Shown: positions 1 to 12,332 of the stretch, piece after piece | Position numbering within the stretch: position 1 is the stretch's first letter | Layout of the letters: the number at the start of each line of letters is the position of its first letter | Assembly: GCA_003342815.1 (NCBI GenBank) | Contig: PTEX01000094.1 | Span: forward strand, 186,001 to 250,000 | Length of the DNA stretch: 64,000 nucleotides | From: Eudromia elegans | Taxonomy: Eukaryota; Chordata; Aves; Tinamiformes; Tinamidae | Reading direction: 5' to 3' | The notes under the pieces: generated by a model | Seen by the model: only the letters and a program-made list of their open reading frames with translations | Told to the model about the DNA's origin: nothing | Database searches by the model: none | Position numbers and translations under genes: made by a program

Positions 1-3000
1 TGAATTTCTGCAGGCAATTATGATGTGCCTTTGGGAGCAATTGTGCTTTATGAAATGTACTGAGTAAAACATAAAGGTTTTAAGGTTAAGCCTATTTACA
101 ATGTGAGGAAAAAAATGACACCTGTCTTCTCTTTCCCTTTCCACAAAGCAAGTACAGAACTGTTGATGTTCTGTACAAATTTTATCTTGATTTCATTAGG
201 ACACTGAATTGTCTTTTACTTCACACTCCTGCAGTTGTTTTCTGATTTGGAAAAGCCTAAAGAAGGACTTGTGTGGTCTGTTGGCTTTCTGCACTCTTCT
301 TATTGAACTTTGAAGACTGTTTATCAAGGACCTATGGATTAGCCATAGACATTTACTCATATTTTCTGATCTGTTCTTTGAGAAACCTCAGGTCAGCAAG
401 TTAAATGCAGGAAGGAGAGCCAGAAGAGTGGAAGGTTAGAACTGTCAGTGTTCTAAGTGAGTGGTTCATGGAGTTTAGCTTGGGTGATTTTTGAGGGATT
501 GATTTTAAAGGACTCCCAATGACACCTTTATTGATGGTTTTTATGAGATCAGAATTTTTTATTTCACTTTTTGATAAAGAAGAGGTATTTCCATATGTAG
601 GCCAGTGGAAGAAAGACTACAGAAAGTGTATAGAATTGACCTTAGAATGATACAGCTTCTCTAGACTGCTTACTAAGTTGAAGGAAAAGGCCAGTGATTT
701 ACTTTAGTTTGACAGGAAAATGAGCCTAACCATGTGGTTTAGACTGATGTTTCCATTATTCTCTTGTTTAGTGTTCTTTCATTTCCATTAACACAGGCCA
801 CAACCCGGAGCTGAAATATGTGATTATAGGCCACAGCTGTTCTCAAGTTTGGGAAAAAAAAATGTTTATGAACTTGGCAGCTGCTTGAGGAGCTGCAAGT
901 GCAGGAAGAAGCAACTGAACTTGAGCAGATTGTGTAAAAGTGTTGTTCCTTCATGTGTTTTTGCTGTCCTTCCAGGATCACTTAATACCAAATTGCTCCC
1001 TGTATCTTTCCATGTGCCTGCAAAGCACTTCTTCCATTTATTTTATATTACTTTGCTTTCAGAGAAATTGAGATGAGTCTGGATATGGCAAAATTCCTGT
1101 ACGGTACTACTTGTTGCCAGTATGAAGGAACACAGTATCTGACAGTTAGGTTAGCTGCTTCTTACCTTCATAGTTATCTCCATTCTGTGGTCTGAGGGAT
1201 CTGCATGGGGTATAGATATAATCCAGTCACAGTCCATATGCATTATGTGCATATAATTACATGGGGAAGTGATGCTCAGCATAACATAGGGCAAAGCACT
1301 GAATATGCAACAAATAAAGCTACTTGTGCATATAATGAGCATGTAATGCGGGGTAAAAGTAATTGTCCTTTTAGGAGGGATTTCTTGAAGTCCCTGGGAG
1401 TATCTGTATGGTTATTCACCCTGGTAATCCAGCTGCAGCAACTGAGAGTTCCTATGCACAAATATCTCTTAGGTCTGGATCAACCATGAAGCCTATGTCT
1501 TGCTCTGGACTCTTTGTATGTACAGCTCAGAAAAGCTTCCTGATTTCTTGTAAAACTTGTATTAATTCCTTCAGGAACTTAAAGTGGAGTATTCAATGTG
1601 ATTTGTCTAATGGTATATCCTTATAATTTGCAATATTTGGTATTCTATAAATTTTCTAAGCCAAACTTTCATGTTTGCTAATACACCTCCTAATAGTTAA
1701 TTTTATTACACATTATACTGTGTATTTGTATTTAAAATGAATTAATAAAATATAAACAAATATGATAAATATTTTATATAAATTAAAAAGCTCAAACTCT
1801 TCTCTATAAACTATTGGATGAGAAATCAATAGGCCATATCCAAAGTGCATAATTAATGTCAAACTCAGAGAGCTAAGCTAAAGGGAAGCTCTATTAGAAG
1901 CTGTGCTCTCTTCCCATTCTGAACAGGAGTGTCTCCTGTCTTTGCTGTTTTTCCCTTGTTCATGTTGAACAACATTACTGGGATTTCTTCTTTGGACAAC
2001 TGCACTGTATTCCTCTAAGACTTTTTTTGGCTTTATAAAGTGTTTTCCAGAATAGATGCACTAACAGCTTGATCATCCACAAATTTTGGAGAGGTTAAGG
2101 TACAACTGAGTTAAGGTGCAGCTTGCTGCATCTTTCCCTATCCCTGTCTGCCACAGCTGTTTTGTCACTGTTTTAAAAAGCCCTCTGGAGAGTTGGGGAT
2201 AAAATTGAGCTACTTTGCTTAATAAATGAACAATTAATGTGTGAATAAAGGCAAAAGTCTCTTGCTCCACCTGGGATGCCATTGGCTTAGGACACAAGTT
2301 ACTAACTGCATCTGGAAAGAAGAGCAACCTTATTGTTGGAGATTTTTAAGACTAAAATTAATAAAGACCTGGACAACCTCCTCTTATTGCCCTGGTGATG
2401 ATGCTTTGAATGTGAGGTTGGATTAGAAACCTCATGAGTTCCTATCCAACCTGAATGACTATGAAAAGCTATACCTCAAACTTACTGACTGATGCAAGGA
2501 TTAATTTTTCAGCCTTACCAAGAGTTGCTATTTCATGGAAAAAGCTCAAAAGTAAAATATTGTTTAACCCTATTCCTCTGCTTTGTAAGCATTTTTTTCT
2601 TCTACCTGTGTGGCACGCTTTGGCATGGAACAGTATTTCCTTTGAGTAATATTGACCTCTTTGAGCAAATAATTTCCCAAAAAGTCATACTTGCTATTTG
2701 ATGTGTTTTCACTCTCCTCAAGGAACCATTCTAGTAAAGCAGATCGGATTTTTACCACTAGCTGCACTAGAAATTCCAGACAAAGTGCTTCATGAAAGTT
2801 CAGTTATCAAAAAATGGGATTATAAAAGTATCTAATGACTTTAATTTGCATATATAGGGCAGATAAAAGACAGTATCTGGAAAGTATTAACCTATAAATA
2901 CAAAATATGCCTATAAGTAAATAAGGACAGATTTTGTCGTTCTGTCAAACACTGACTAGAACCTTGCCCTAGATATATATCTAGGTAAGTCTGCTGGACT

Positions 3001-3619
3001 GCTCAGCAGGAAAACAAAACAAAAACCACAAAGAACAGTGAGAGTGATAGAATTTGGCCTGTATTTATCTGTGTGTGTAGGTAGTCCTTGTGTATTTACA
3101 GGCAACTTTACTCAGAAATACATGCATCAAATTGGACATTTTCTACCTTGCTGCCCACATCTCTCTGGTAATCATTTTCATGCACAATTCTCCCAGAAAA
3201 TGCAACCATGATGGGTTCCTCTGCACTGCTGGGGGTGCCACCAAGGGTCAATCTTGTGATTGACCACCCTAAATTTTAAGTCCCCATGCTTTGAAATATG
3301 GCAACAGATTTTCATGGTGAAATGTTTCTATGGTTGGAATAATTTAAAAAGGATAGGTTCCTAGTTTTGTTCTCTGAAAAAGGCATTAATCTTCTGGTTT
3401 GTGATCAAGAAGAAAAAATTCCCCTAGAGGTAAACTTGGAGGAAAAACTGAGATGAACTGGTTTAAGTACAACCAAGTTACAAGTGTCTGATAAAACAGC
3501 ATAAGAATGGCATGTGATATAAGCTGACATTGAATCACAGAAAACAATAACTATGCTGTCTATAATCCACAGAATAATATTGCATTCCATGCAAGGTGTC
3601 TTACCCATTTGTGTTTTAG
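1..3619 (+). other. COL22A1: Upstream intron (3' part)
   Basis: AT-rich intron sequence leading to the acceptor TTTTAG at 3614-3619. It holds one degraded CR1 3' end (2333-2465). I found no Gly-X-Y coding segment or other gene in it; the short open frames on both strands have no recognisable similarity. Confidence -1.
2333..2465 (+). mobile_element. CR1 LINE 3'-end remnant
   Basis: The text follows the CR1 3' end: a stretch like TGGAGATTTTTAAG, then GACCTGGACAACCTCC, then GAGGTTGGATTAGAAACCTC, and finally TATCCAACCTGAATGA. It is strongly diverged and 5'-truncated, so old. Orientation is the same as the host gene. Confidence -1.
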
Positions 3620-3673
3620 GGCGAAGAAGGTTTTCAAGGCTTTCCTGGACTGAAAGGTGAAAAAGGAGAAAAG
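3620..3673 (+). CDS. COL22A1: COL22A1 exon (window exon 1), 54 bp
   Basis: Encodes GEEGFQGFPGLKGEKGEK, six perfect Gly-X-Y triplets. It is flanked by TTTTAG and the donor GTAAGC, phase 0 on both sides. The KGEKGEK tail is a charge-pair motif that stabilises collagen helices. The recalled human segment here (ending GQGEKGEK) has a broken repeat, whereas this one is unbroken. Confidence -1.
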
Positions 3674-6242
3674 GTAAGCTTGAGTTTTTATTAATTATGG
3701 TGTTAAAGCTCACAAATTTGTAAGGGTACTGCATAGGCTTTTGAAATCAGACCACTTTTCAAGTGTGGTTTTTTTTCACTTCTGTATTTCTTGGTCTGTG
3801 GTAGCAAGGTGTCAAGAAAAGAAGACTACAGTGATGTGCTATTTGTCTGCAGAAAGAGAAATCTTTGTACCTCTTTGACAGATATGTGGAGATCTTAAAG
3901 GCATGAACATTAAAAGCTTGAAAAAGGCTATGAAAAATGGTAATGTCTCCACCTGTGGAAACATTAGAAATTCTTCTTGATTAGACATGGAAGGTCAAAG
4001 GTTGTCATGTCTTATCTTGCATCAAACACCTACTGGAAGGTCTTGGCCTTTTGCTGCTTGTTCTGTCAGCCGTTTTTAGGAAACAGTGATCCTAAACTAG
4101 GCTTGCTGTACAGACTAGGTTGTAGATTGAAGGTTGCAGGGGCTATTTTGGGAAGAAATGAATCCCCTTGCATTCCCTCAGAGTTTAAAGGGACTGGGGG
4201 CAGCTGGATTCATGTCTTAATAGGGATACCAAATACTGTGGTAGCTACAGGCCCAACTCAGGTAGCAGGAGATTCACTAACAGCCTGTAGACTGTAGGTC
4301 TGACTGCCTTCTAAAGAAATAGTTGAGTTCACAAATAGCATGATTTATTCAAATGTACCATTTACAAAGCAGGTTTTGGGTGTCAGTACAGGAAATTCTC
4401 TACTAGAGTGTGTTTGGGTTTTTTTTAACTAACTCTGAATTACAAATGTGCAGTCATCACTCTCTTAGAAGATGGAAGAGGGCGCTCAGCCTCAATGAGT
4501 CTTCTCAGGTGGCGTCCTGACCCGAAGGGTGGAAAGGGGTTCAGCCCATGCACCGATCCAGAAGTTATAAAGGAGTCTTCCCTCAAACTTCTTCCCTCCT
4601 TAGTTCACCTTTTATATTTTTTTTACATTTAAGTGGAGCTTGAGTGACTTTTGTCGTGCTTATGTTATTGATTGGTGAAAAAGTCTGTTGCTTTTGTTTA
4701 AAGGTATAGTCAATCAAAAATTTAGAGCGCATGCTTAGTAAGGAGTCATCATACCTTGGAGGTGGGTAACTTTTGGGATGGAGGTATGTTTTGGCATTAC
4801 AATGAGTAAATTTCAAGCAAAGTTCATCCACAAGCAGTGATTTGCCACCCTTGCTGACTCAGCACTAGACATTTATCCCTTCTCTTGTATCTCCCATTGG
4901 GCAGCTGCTGTGCAGCTTATCACTGGCTGTGCACAGGGAGTGCAACAGAGCTTGGCTGCGGTGTCTTCGCTCTACTCTCCGTTGCTCCTCTTTGCAGCTG
5001 CTTGGAGGGCAGACTGTGCTGCCCATGAAACCGTGCAGAGTCTGTGCATACCAACCATCCTGGAAGCGGCAACTGTGCATCACCCCAAGCAAGCTTCTGT
5101 AATGCATTAACTTCTTTTAGACCTCAGTTTTTCCTCTAAATACTTCATTTTCAAGCAATTATCCCACAGACTCCTGTTTACTTTGGAGGCAGTAGTCCAA
5201 AATACCTTAAATCCTACTTGTAGGAGAGATTTCAGGGATTTTGGCCTTTTACAGATGTTGTAAAATAGTACATTGAGGATTTCAAGACAAAAACAAAGAA
5301 AAAATAGAGTAAAACATAGCAAACAAGTTTAATCAGAACATAGATTGCAGTCTACTCTTGTCTGCTTCTCATTTGATTTTTTTTTTTTTTTTGTAAATGC
5401 AGTTCAAAAGAAACTGCTATTGTGCCTAAAACTGAAAACATGAAAGTCCTTTTCCATACACATTTGCTTGCATATACTGCTTTTTTCTTTCTGTTCTCTG
5501 CTGTACGCAGCCGGCAAGTTAAAGAGCAAAGCTTAGCTTGGCTTCTGCATTTGGTGCAGTCCCCATTATCTCTGGTTCTACCAACCTGAACAAATTTACT
5601 GCTGTTCATCCTAGTGCAGACAGGTTTTTTTTAAAAAAGAAAAAAAAAGTAGAAAGGAGAAAAAACAGAAAAAAAAAACACACAGTGCTTGGTTTTCTGT
5701 TTGTTTTATAACTTTTTGCTCTGAGATTGGCTTCCTGGTGGGTAGAACAGCTCATGGGTGTTGCTTGAGTTCTCCAGGCTTCTCTTGTGTTTGTTTTTAG
5801 ACTCATTGCTTATGTGGATTGTAGCTGTGCCTACTGGCTTCTGAGGTTTAAGATGGATGTTATGAAAATATAGGGTAAAAAAAGAGCATTTAATGATGAG
5901 ATAAAACAAGAGTTTTTCAAGACAATGGAATGGTGGTTGGAATGGATGAGAGGAGATAATAGTAAGCTGATTCAGAGGTGATGTCTAATTAGCTACAAAG
6001 CTTTCATATTTATTTTTAAGTGGGTTAAGTGGCTAAGAATACCTAGTTCCTCCTTAGCAGCTCATCAGTTGGCCATAGTGAGTTAATGTCAGCAGCAGCT
6101 CCTCCAGAAACTGTAAATAATAAATGTTTGTGTGGAAATGATTCTTCTCATTCCCTACTCCCCCTCTCGCTGTATTACTCATGTCTTTGCACTTGATGCT
6201 GACGTTGATACTATGATGATGATTATTCTGCTGTTGTTACAG
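3674..6242 (+). other. COL22A1: Intron 1
   Basis: About 2.6 kb. It contains a 16-T run (5377-5392) and a small CpG-bearing patch at 4478-4560 that stands out from the AT-rich surroundings. No gene or clear interspersed repeat recognised. Confidence -1.
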
Positions 6243-6296
6243 GGGTCCCTGGGCTCACCTGGTCCCCCTGGGAGGGATGGAGCAAAGGGAGAAATG
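6243..6296 (+). CDS. COL22A1: COL22A1 exon (window exon 2), 54 bp
   Basis: Encodes GSLGSPGPPGRDGAKGEM, very close to the recalled human GSLGLPGPPGRDGSKGM segment. Acceptor TTACAG, donor GTAAGC, phase 0. The repeat is perfect. Confidence -1.
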
Positions 6297-7764
6297 GTAA
6301 GCCTTTTTGTTGTTCCTTCTCTATAATCCTTTCCTTTCTGCGTAAGCCAGGCGGTGGAAATCAATCTCTATTGACTGCAACATGTCTTGGGGATTTGTGT
6401 GGCCGTTTTAGGAGCAGCAGTAACAAATGGCAAGAGGTTAATCACACCAGCCTCCTCCCTCACACTTCTGCGGCCGCTGTGGATGTCGTATGGATTAGCC
6501 ATCCCGGGAGACTCCTGGGCCAGGGCTGCTGCAATTCGTTAAGCCAAGAGGAAGGGGCAGGCTGGCAGCCTGTGCTTTGGGACCCACTATTGCAGCTATG
6601 TTGGTTAATAACTGCAGCCCCTGGCTGTTTGTTTTGGGGCTGGCGAAGACTTATTGGCTGGGGGAGGTGGTGGAGGGTAGATGTATGGGACCATCTTGTG
6701 CTTTCAGGGGCAAATGGGTAGGGGTGAGAAAAATAGGTATCCTGGTCACAGAAAGCTTACCCCCACCCCTGTACAGTGCTTAGATACTTGGAGTATGGGA
6801 AGAGCTGCAGGAAATCTCAAAGGAAAATGAAACAAGCCAAATATTGCCTTTAACGGAATTTCAGTTAAGGCAGAAAAAATGCAGACATATTTTCCAGCCC
6901 CTTATATAAGTTAGTTTTAGAGTTTTCCTCCTTTCTCTGTATGATCACTGAAGCTTGTAGGCTGCCTATTGAACCCACCAGCCCTTATGGGCTATCATTC
7001 TAAAATGTTTGACTTTGACTGCTCTCATTTTGCCTAAGCTATTCTGGGGGAAAGAACTCATCTCTTTCATTATTCCTTCTTGTAAGGCTTTTGGCTGTGG
7101 TTGGAAGAACTTGGGGAAGGGATTCTTTGCAAGGGCAGGAATGCACCCAAGTAATGGTACACAGCAGAAAATGTTCAAATTTCTTGTTGTTCTTTCTCTG
7201 CTTTTTGTCACACTTGACACTGGTCCCATTGACACTTGTTCCATTCATGCAGAGTACTGCCAGTTCTGAGGAATGAAGATGTTCCCGGATAGTTTCCACA
7301 TCTTGTTCCTTCCTCGTGCCCTACATGGCATGATCTGAGATCTGGCAGTGATATCCTGCAATGTAGTGAGCTAATATTAGGGCTTGCAGGATTTCGTACA
7401 TGATGTGCTTATTAGACTGAAAGGTGACTATTAGAGATCTAATTCATCCCATTATTTCCAAGGGATCAGTAGATATAAATTGTAGATGGTGCAAACTTAC
7501 TACTAGTTGGGGAACTCGTTTCTTGCTACTCAGGTTGTTGTGTTTGGAGAGCAGATGAGTATCTACTTCAGTGTTTCTTTTATCTCTTGCTGCTTTTCTT
7601 TTTGCAAAGAAAACGCTGCAAATTTCCAGGGTTTTGGATAATGGTGCTCAGTTCTGCAGCTATCGGATATAGCTTTCGCTTCTAAAGATCTTTATAATGA
7701 TGGTTTTGAGTCATTCTAACCTAACAAGAATAGCGTTTACCACTGATTATTTTGTTGCTTACAG
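6297..7764 (+). other. COL22A1: Intron 2
   Basis: About 1.5 kb of unique-looking sequence. Nothing recognised apart from splice sites. Confidence -1.
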
Positions 7765-7818
7765 GGTGAACCAGGAAAGCCAGGAGAATTTGGACTACCT
7801 GGGCCAGCAGGTCCAAAG
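7765..7818 (+). CDS. COL22A1: COL22A1 exon (window exon 3), 54 bp
   Basis: Encodes GEPGKPGEFGLPGPAGPK, six perfect triplets. Acceptor TTACAG, donor GTGAGC. It aligns with the human GEPGELGEPGLPGEVGMR region, sharing the GEPG-GLPG frame. Confidence -1.
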
Positions 7819-10800
7819 GTGAGCTTTCCATTTCTACTTTATATGAGTAAGTATATATTTTTTTCTCTAACTTTTTGTATAGCTGCCTTGCTTGAGTGAG
7901 TTTGACTCTTGACATGCTCACTGGTGAGTGAAGAAGCTCAAAGTGTTAGTTTCTATTGGAGGGCTAGCTAAGACATCATCACTTAGGCAAGGTATATGAA
8001 GAAATGACTTTTAATCAATCAATGATATAGATGGAGAACAAGAAGAGTTCATGTTTTGGAGCATATAGATCTTCATGTCTTGCGTAAGCCCACCCAGTTC
8101 TCTGAGATGCAATAGAACTGTTATCCCTAGTCTGCAAGTGGAAAAGCAAAATCACTGGTGTTTTTTACTTAGGGAGCTTCCATTTGCATCATTAGACTAC
8201 TGTCTAGCATAGTAGGATAGTGATAAAGAGCTTGCACACTCTGTTAGCAGTGGATCTTCCTCAAAGGAGGAGTTTGTGAATAGGGATTTGGCAACACTTG
8301 GCTGAATCAAGAACATGCCTAAATCTGTAAGTCTTTGTCACAGGCAATTCTTTTCTTCCTCCTTTCAAAATTTCAGTGCTTCTTTGACTTGTTCTCTGAT
8401 AACTTCAGGTATAAATTGGTATGAGTTTTATCTTTATAACACAAAAAGAAGATAGTGTGTCAGACTGACCATGTTTCAGTGGCATCATGCACAGCAAGTT
8501 CATGACAGCCTATGAAACCTGCCTTGAGGAGTGCATACAGATTGCATAGTTGTCTGAAAGGTTTTTAAACCCCAAGTCCACTGTTCTAGTAGGGCTTTAT
8601 TGCCTTCAGCATGACAAAGGGTATGGAAGGGTATGGAAGTCTCACAGTATGTTTTTCAACAGGGGATAAATGACAACTATAAATTGGGTAGGGCTGGGCT
8701 GATCTGAGAGGGGATGCTACAGATATCATTTTACCTACCAGTGGGAGTCAGGAGCAAATGGACATTAATTAGAATTATTACTCAGAAATGCTGGTCCTGG
8801 CCAGCTGAGTCTCTCATCACCTAATACATACAAGCTTTCTCTATGTTCTGCATGTTTTTTAAAGGTAGCATTATAAGCTAATATACCTAATCTAATATGA
8901 TACCTCTGACTCCTAATGGTATGAATTCCTCACTCTTGCTTTATAAGTTTTTACAGACCAAATTCAGCTGAGGAATTCACATTTACCTGTAGAAGGGCTT
9001 GATTCTGCAAAATGCTGCATATTTCCAAATGGGACTATGAGAAGTCTCTAAAACATAACATATAGTTTGACAAAGTATTGTGACAATGATGGAATCGCTG
9101 TGCAGTGCTAAGGGCTGGGTAGGATATGTGCTGATGTGGCCAAACCTGGACGCTGACTAGACGATGCCAAGTCTTCACATTGAAGAGTTGAGCTCTGCCT
9201 GTCCCAACCTCTCAGCTGGAATGTCTAAATATAAAATCATGGTTCGCTTTCACAGTGACTTATTTATTTTAATGGGCACATTGGCTGCATGCTATGTCCT
9301 TGAGCTGCATTCTGGACTGAGCTATTTTAAGAAACAATTCCAGTTGTGCTGACATGGCTTTAAAACATAAAATATGGGTCATCACGCTGCTCTACCCCGA
9401 GCATTAAACCCAACCACCTCTCTGGTGTGGAACAGGCTGTGCTAAGATGGGTTGGGGTTGGTGACCGGAAAGGTCACATCCCCAATTACCGCAATAATGG
9501 TTAGCTTTTGTCACATCACTTATCCTTATTTAAAATCGTCAACAGGAATACAGTGACTTTGAAACCTTGAGGTCCTACCCCCAGGCTCCATGGAGAGCTA
9601 ACTTGCAGTTTCTCTGATGGGTTGGGATGCAGTTCTTCTTGGCTCAATCCATCTTCATTTGCATTGAGGCAGGCGAGAGCAATGCATGCTCAGAAATTCA
9701 GCCAACTGCTTAACTACTTGGCTGAGGGATTTCTAATCTCTTGCCCCTATGGTGGCTGTAGGCATTTTCCTTTTTCTTAAGGAGGTGCCAAGCAGTTTTT
9801 ACAGACTTCATTACCTGTGTGGTGAAACTTCCAGTAACAGACATTGGAGTATTGCAGACTTCTGGGAAGAGCACTTGAATGCCTGGAGATACCTGACTGG
9901 ATAAGTAAGGGTTACAGTAATGAGGTGCCCTCAGCATCCTATCTCTAGCTTTACTGCTTGGGCTGCTCAGTGAAATCTCCAGGGGAGATTGTTCCCAGCT
10001 CCGTATCCTTAGGGTAAAATTGTTCTTTTTTATTTCTCAAACTCTGTGGGCAAACTTCAGTGGTCACCAAAAAGGAAGTCTGATCTTGGTAAGCAGGTAA
10101 AAGTGGGACTGTCAAAATAGTCTTGTGCTATTCAATAGCACCTTCCAATTACAGAAGAACCTGCAGTGATTTGAGATGACAAGAAATATGTATTATATTC
10201 CCATTATGGAACCTTCTTCAGTGACCAATAGATAAATAATGGAAGAAATGGCATAAGAAAGGGCTGTACTGCAAGTCCCTGACTGCACAGTTAACAGTTA
10301 AAGCTTGAATTTTTGAGACCAAACTCTTAGTCTGTACAATCCTGCAGAAAATATTCAACCTTTACTTTTTTTTTTCCCTGTGCCTTTAACAAAAGGTTAA
10401 AGAGACTTTTAGAGGCTGTCATTGCTATGGCATTGAACTGACAGCGATATATATACTTGATGCAAAAAAAAAAGGAAAAGAAAAATTTAAACCTTTGAAA
10501 TATAAGTGGTAGATGAGGCTTTCATTTTGACAAATTCCTTTATTTCTGTTTGCTTCAGCTGTAGAAGGTCTAACTTTGCTGGTTTACCAGACATCATCTC
10601 AACGCAGGCATTGAGTGGGATCAGCAAGCCACCTCATCCAGACAAACCTGTTTTTTTTTTTCTATCTATAACTTTCATTGACTGTAAAAAACACAATTTA
10701 TGTAACAGTCTGAGTTGAACTTGGATAATTTGGACAACTTGTAGCAGACTTCTCTTTCTGTAGGGGTTTTGACCAGAGTGCAATAGCATTATTTTCCTGC

Positions 10801-12278
10801 CTGCTGAAGGCAGAGATGGAGTATGAGCCTGCTCTGCTTGCTTGCATGGTGCAAATTGGTCCTTAGGTGCCTAATGATGCAGACACTGCAGAGCTGCCTG
10901 TGTTGTCCATATGTAAACCCATTTCTGCTTCGTGTTGCTGAGATTTTGAATTTCCCCTTGAGCTTATGGGATGGTTGACTTCCATGTAAGTGGCTTCATC
11001 TGCTTTACAGTTGTGCTCATAAGCTTCAGGGCACAGTCTCATCTGGCACATTAGCTTTTAAAAAGCAAGATCTTACCTGGTAAAAGGAAGGGGGACAGTT
11101 CTAGGCTTGTTCTTCTTAAAACCACGATGAAACACTTGTCACGTACAGTCCAGCCAGCCTGCCAGACCTATGCTTAACAACCCTCTCAAATGAGATGGTC
11201 ATTTGGTCTAAGGCAAATGTAAGCAGCAGGCACAACGCTGCCAACCTCCTGGCCATTTGCATTTGGACAACAGAGCCCTGTTTCTGCTGCGAGCTCCCCA
11301 TGTGTTTTTAATGTTGTTTTACTGTTTGTTTTCCATTGCAAAGTGATTGATGTGGAAAAAAATGTGGAAAAAAAAAATTGTGAAACCTCACAATCATTTG
11401 AAAATAAAATCTTAGTCTCTTTTTAAAGCTGTATACATTAGAGCATGAATCCCTGAACAGGAATTAACTGTAGGGAAGAGGAAGGGGGGAAAGGAAAGTG
11501 ATATAATAAGGAACAAAATATTCAGTGAAGCAGCTGATCTCGCAGGGCCTGCTGAATTTGTGGTCACCAGACTGTTTCTGTGGGATTACCCAGCGGATCC
11601 CAGACCATCTACAGGTATTGTAGGCATGCAGAAGTAGCCCTCTGCAGTTAACGCTCTGCAGGGTTAGAGTGTAACTGGCTGAAGAACTGCTGAAGCATAT
11701 CGGTTTCTTTTTTATTACCCTATATTGGGTTGATTTTTGATTATTATTATTCTTTTTCAATATATCTTTAATATATTTGGTGAGTGTAGTCCTGATATCT
11801 TCCTTTTCACTGAATGTTTGAAGCAGCTGGTAACATTTGAAGTTCTATGGATACAGCCTTTGCTGTGGCATTTGCAGCCTTATTCCACTAACACCAAACC
11901 CAGGAGATGAGATCAAGCCCAATCACTACATGGACAACAGGCAGGGAAATGACAAAGGACCAAAACTTCTGAAACAACCTTTACAGGAACTTGCACATAT
12001 CACTTTGCCTTTACAGGGCAAGGCTGAAAACAGAATGGTAAAACTGTGAAGAATTTGATATAACTGCTAATACCTCCACAAAGGAAGAGATTTGAGTATC
12101 GCTTGGGATGAGTAAAAACTGCAATGTTTTGTGTAGTAGCACTAGGGTAGTCCAGAAGCCTCAACAGCCTGCTGTGAGTTGAAGAGGTGCAAGTTTGTTT
12201 TCTGACTAATCTATTTTATTCTTACTCTTTTACATGAAAGAGTTTCTATTGTTTTACTGTATCTAAATTCCTTACCAG
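7819..12278 (+). other. COL22A1: Intron 3
   Basis: About 4.5 kb. No collagen-type segment, RNA gene or clear repeat family seen. The human exon order leaves no slot for an extra exon here. Confidence -1.
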
Positions 12279-12332
12279 GGATCTGAAGGAAAACAAGGCC
12301 CTCCAGGAATTAAAGGCTATGTAGGAGCCCCG
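12279..12332 (+). CDS. COL22A1: COL22A1 exon (window exon 4), 54 bp
   Basis: Encodes GSEGKQGPPGIKGYVGAP. Acceptor ACCAG, donor GTAAGT. It corresponds to human GPQGPPGLPGPPGRVGAP, with the terminal VGAP kept. A tyrosine in the X position (GYV) is uncommon in a triple helix. Confidence -1.
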
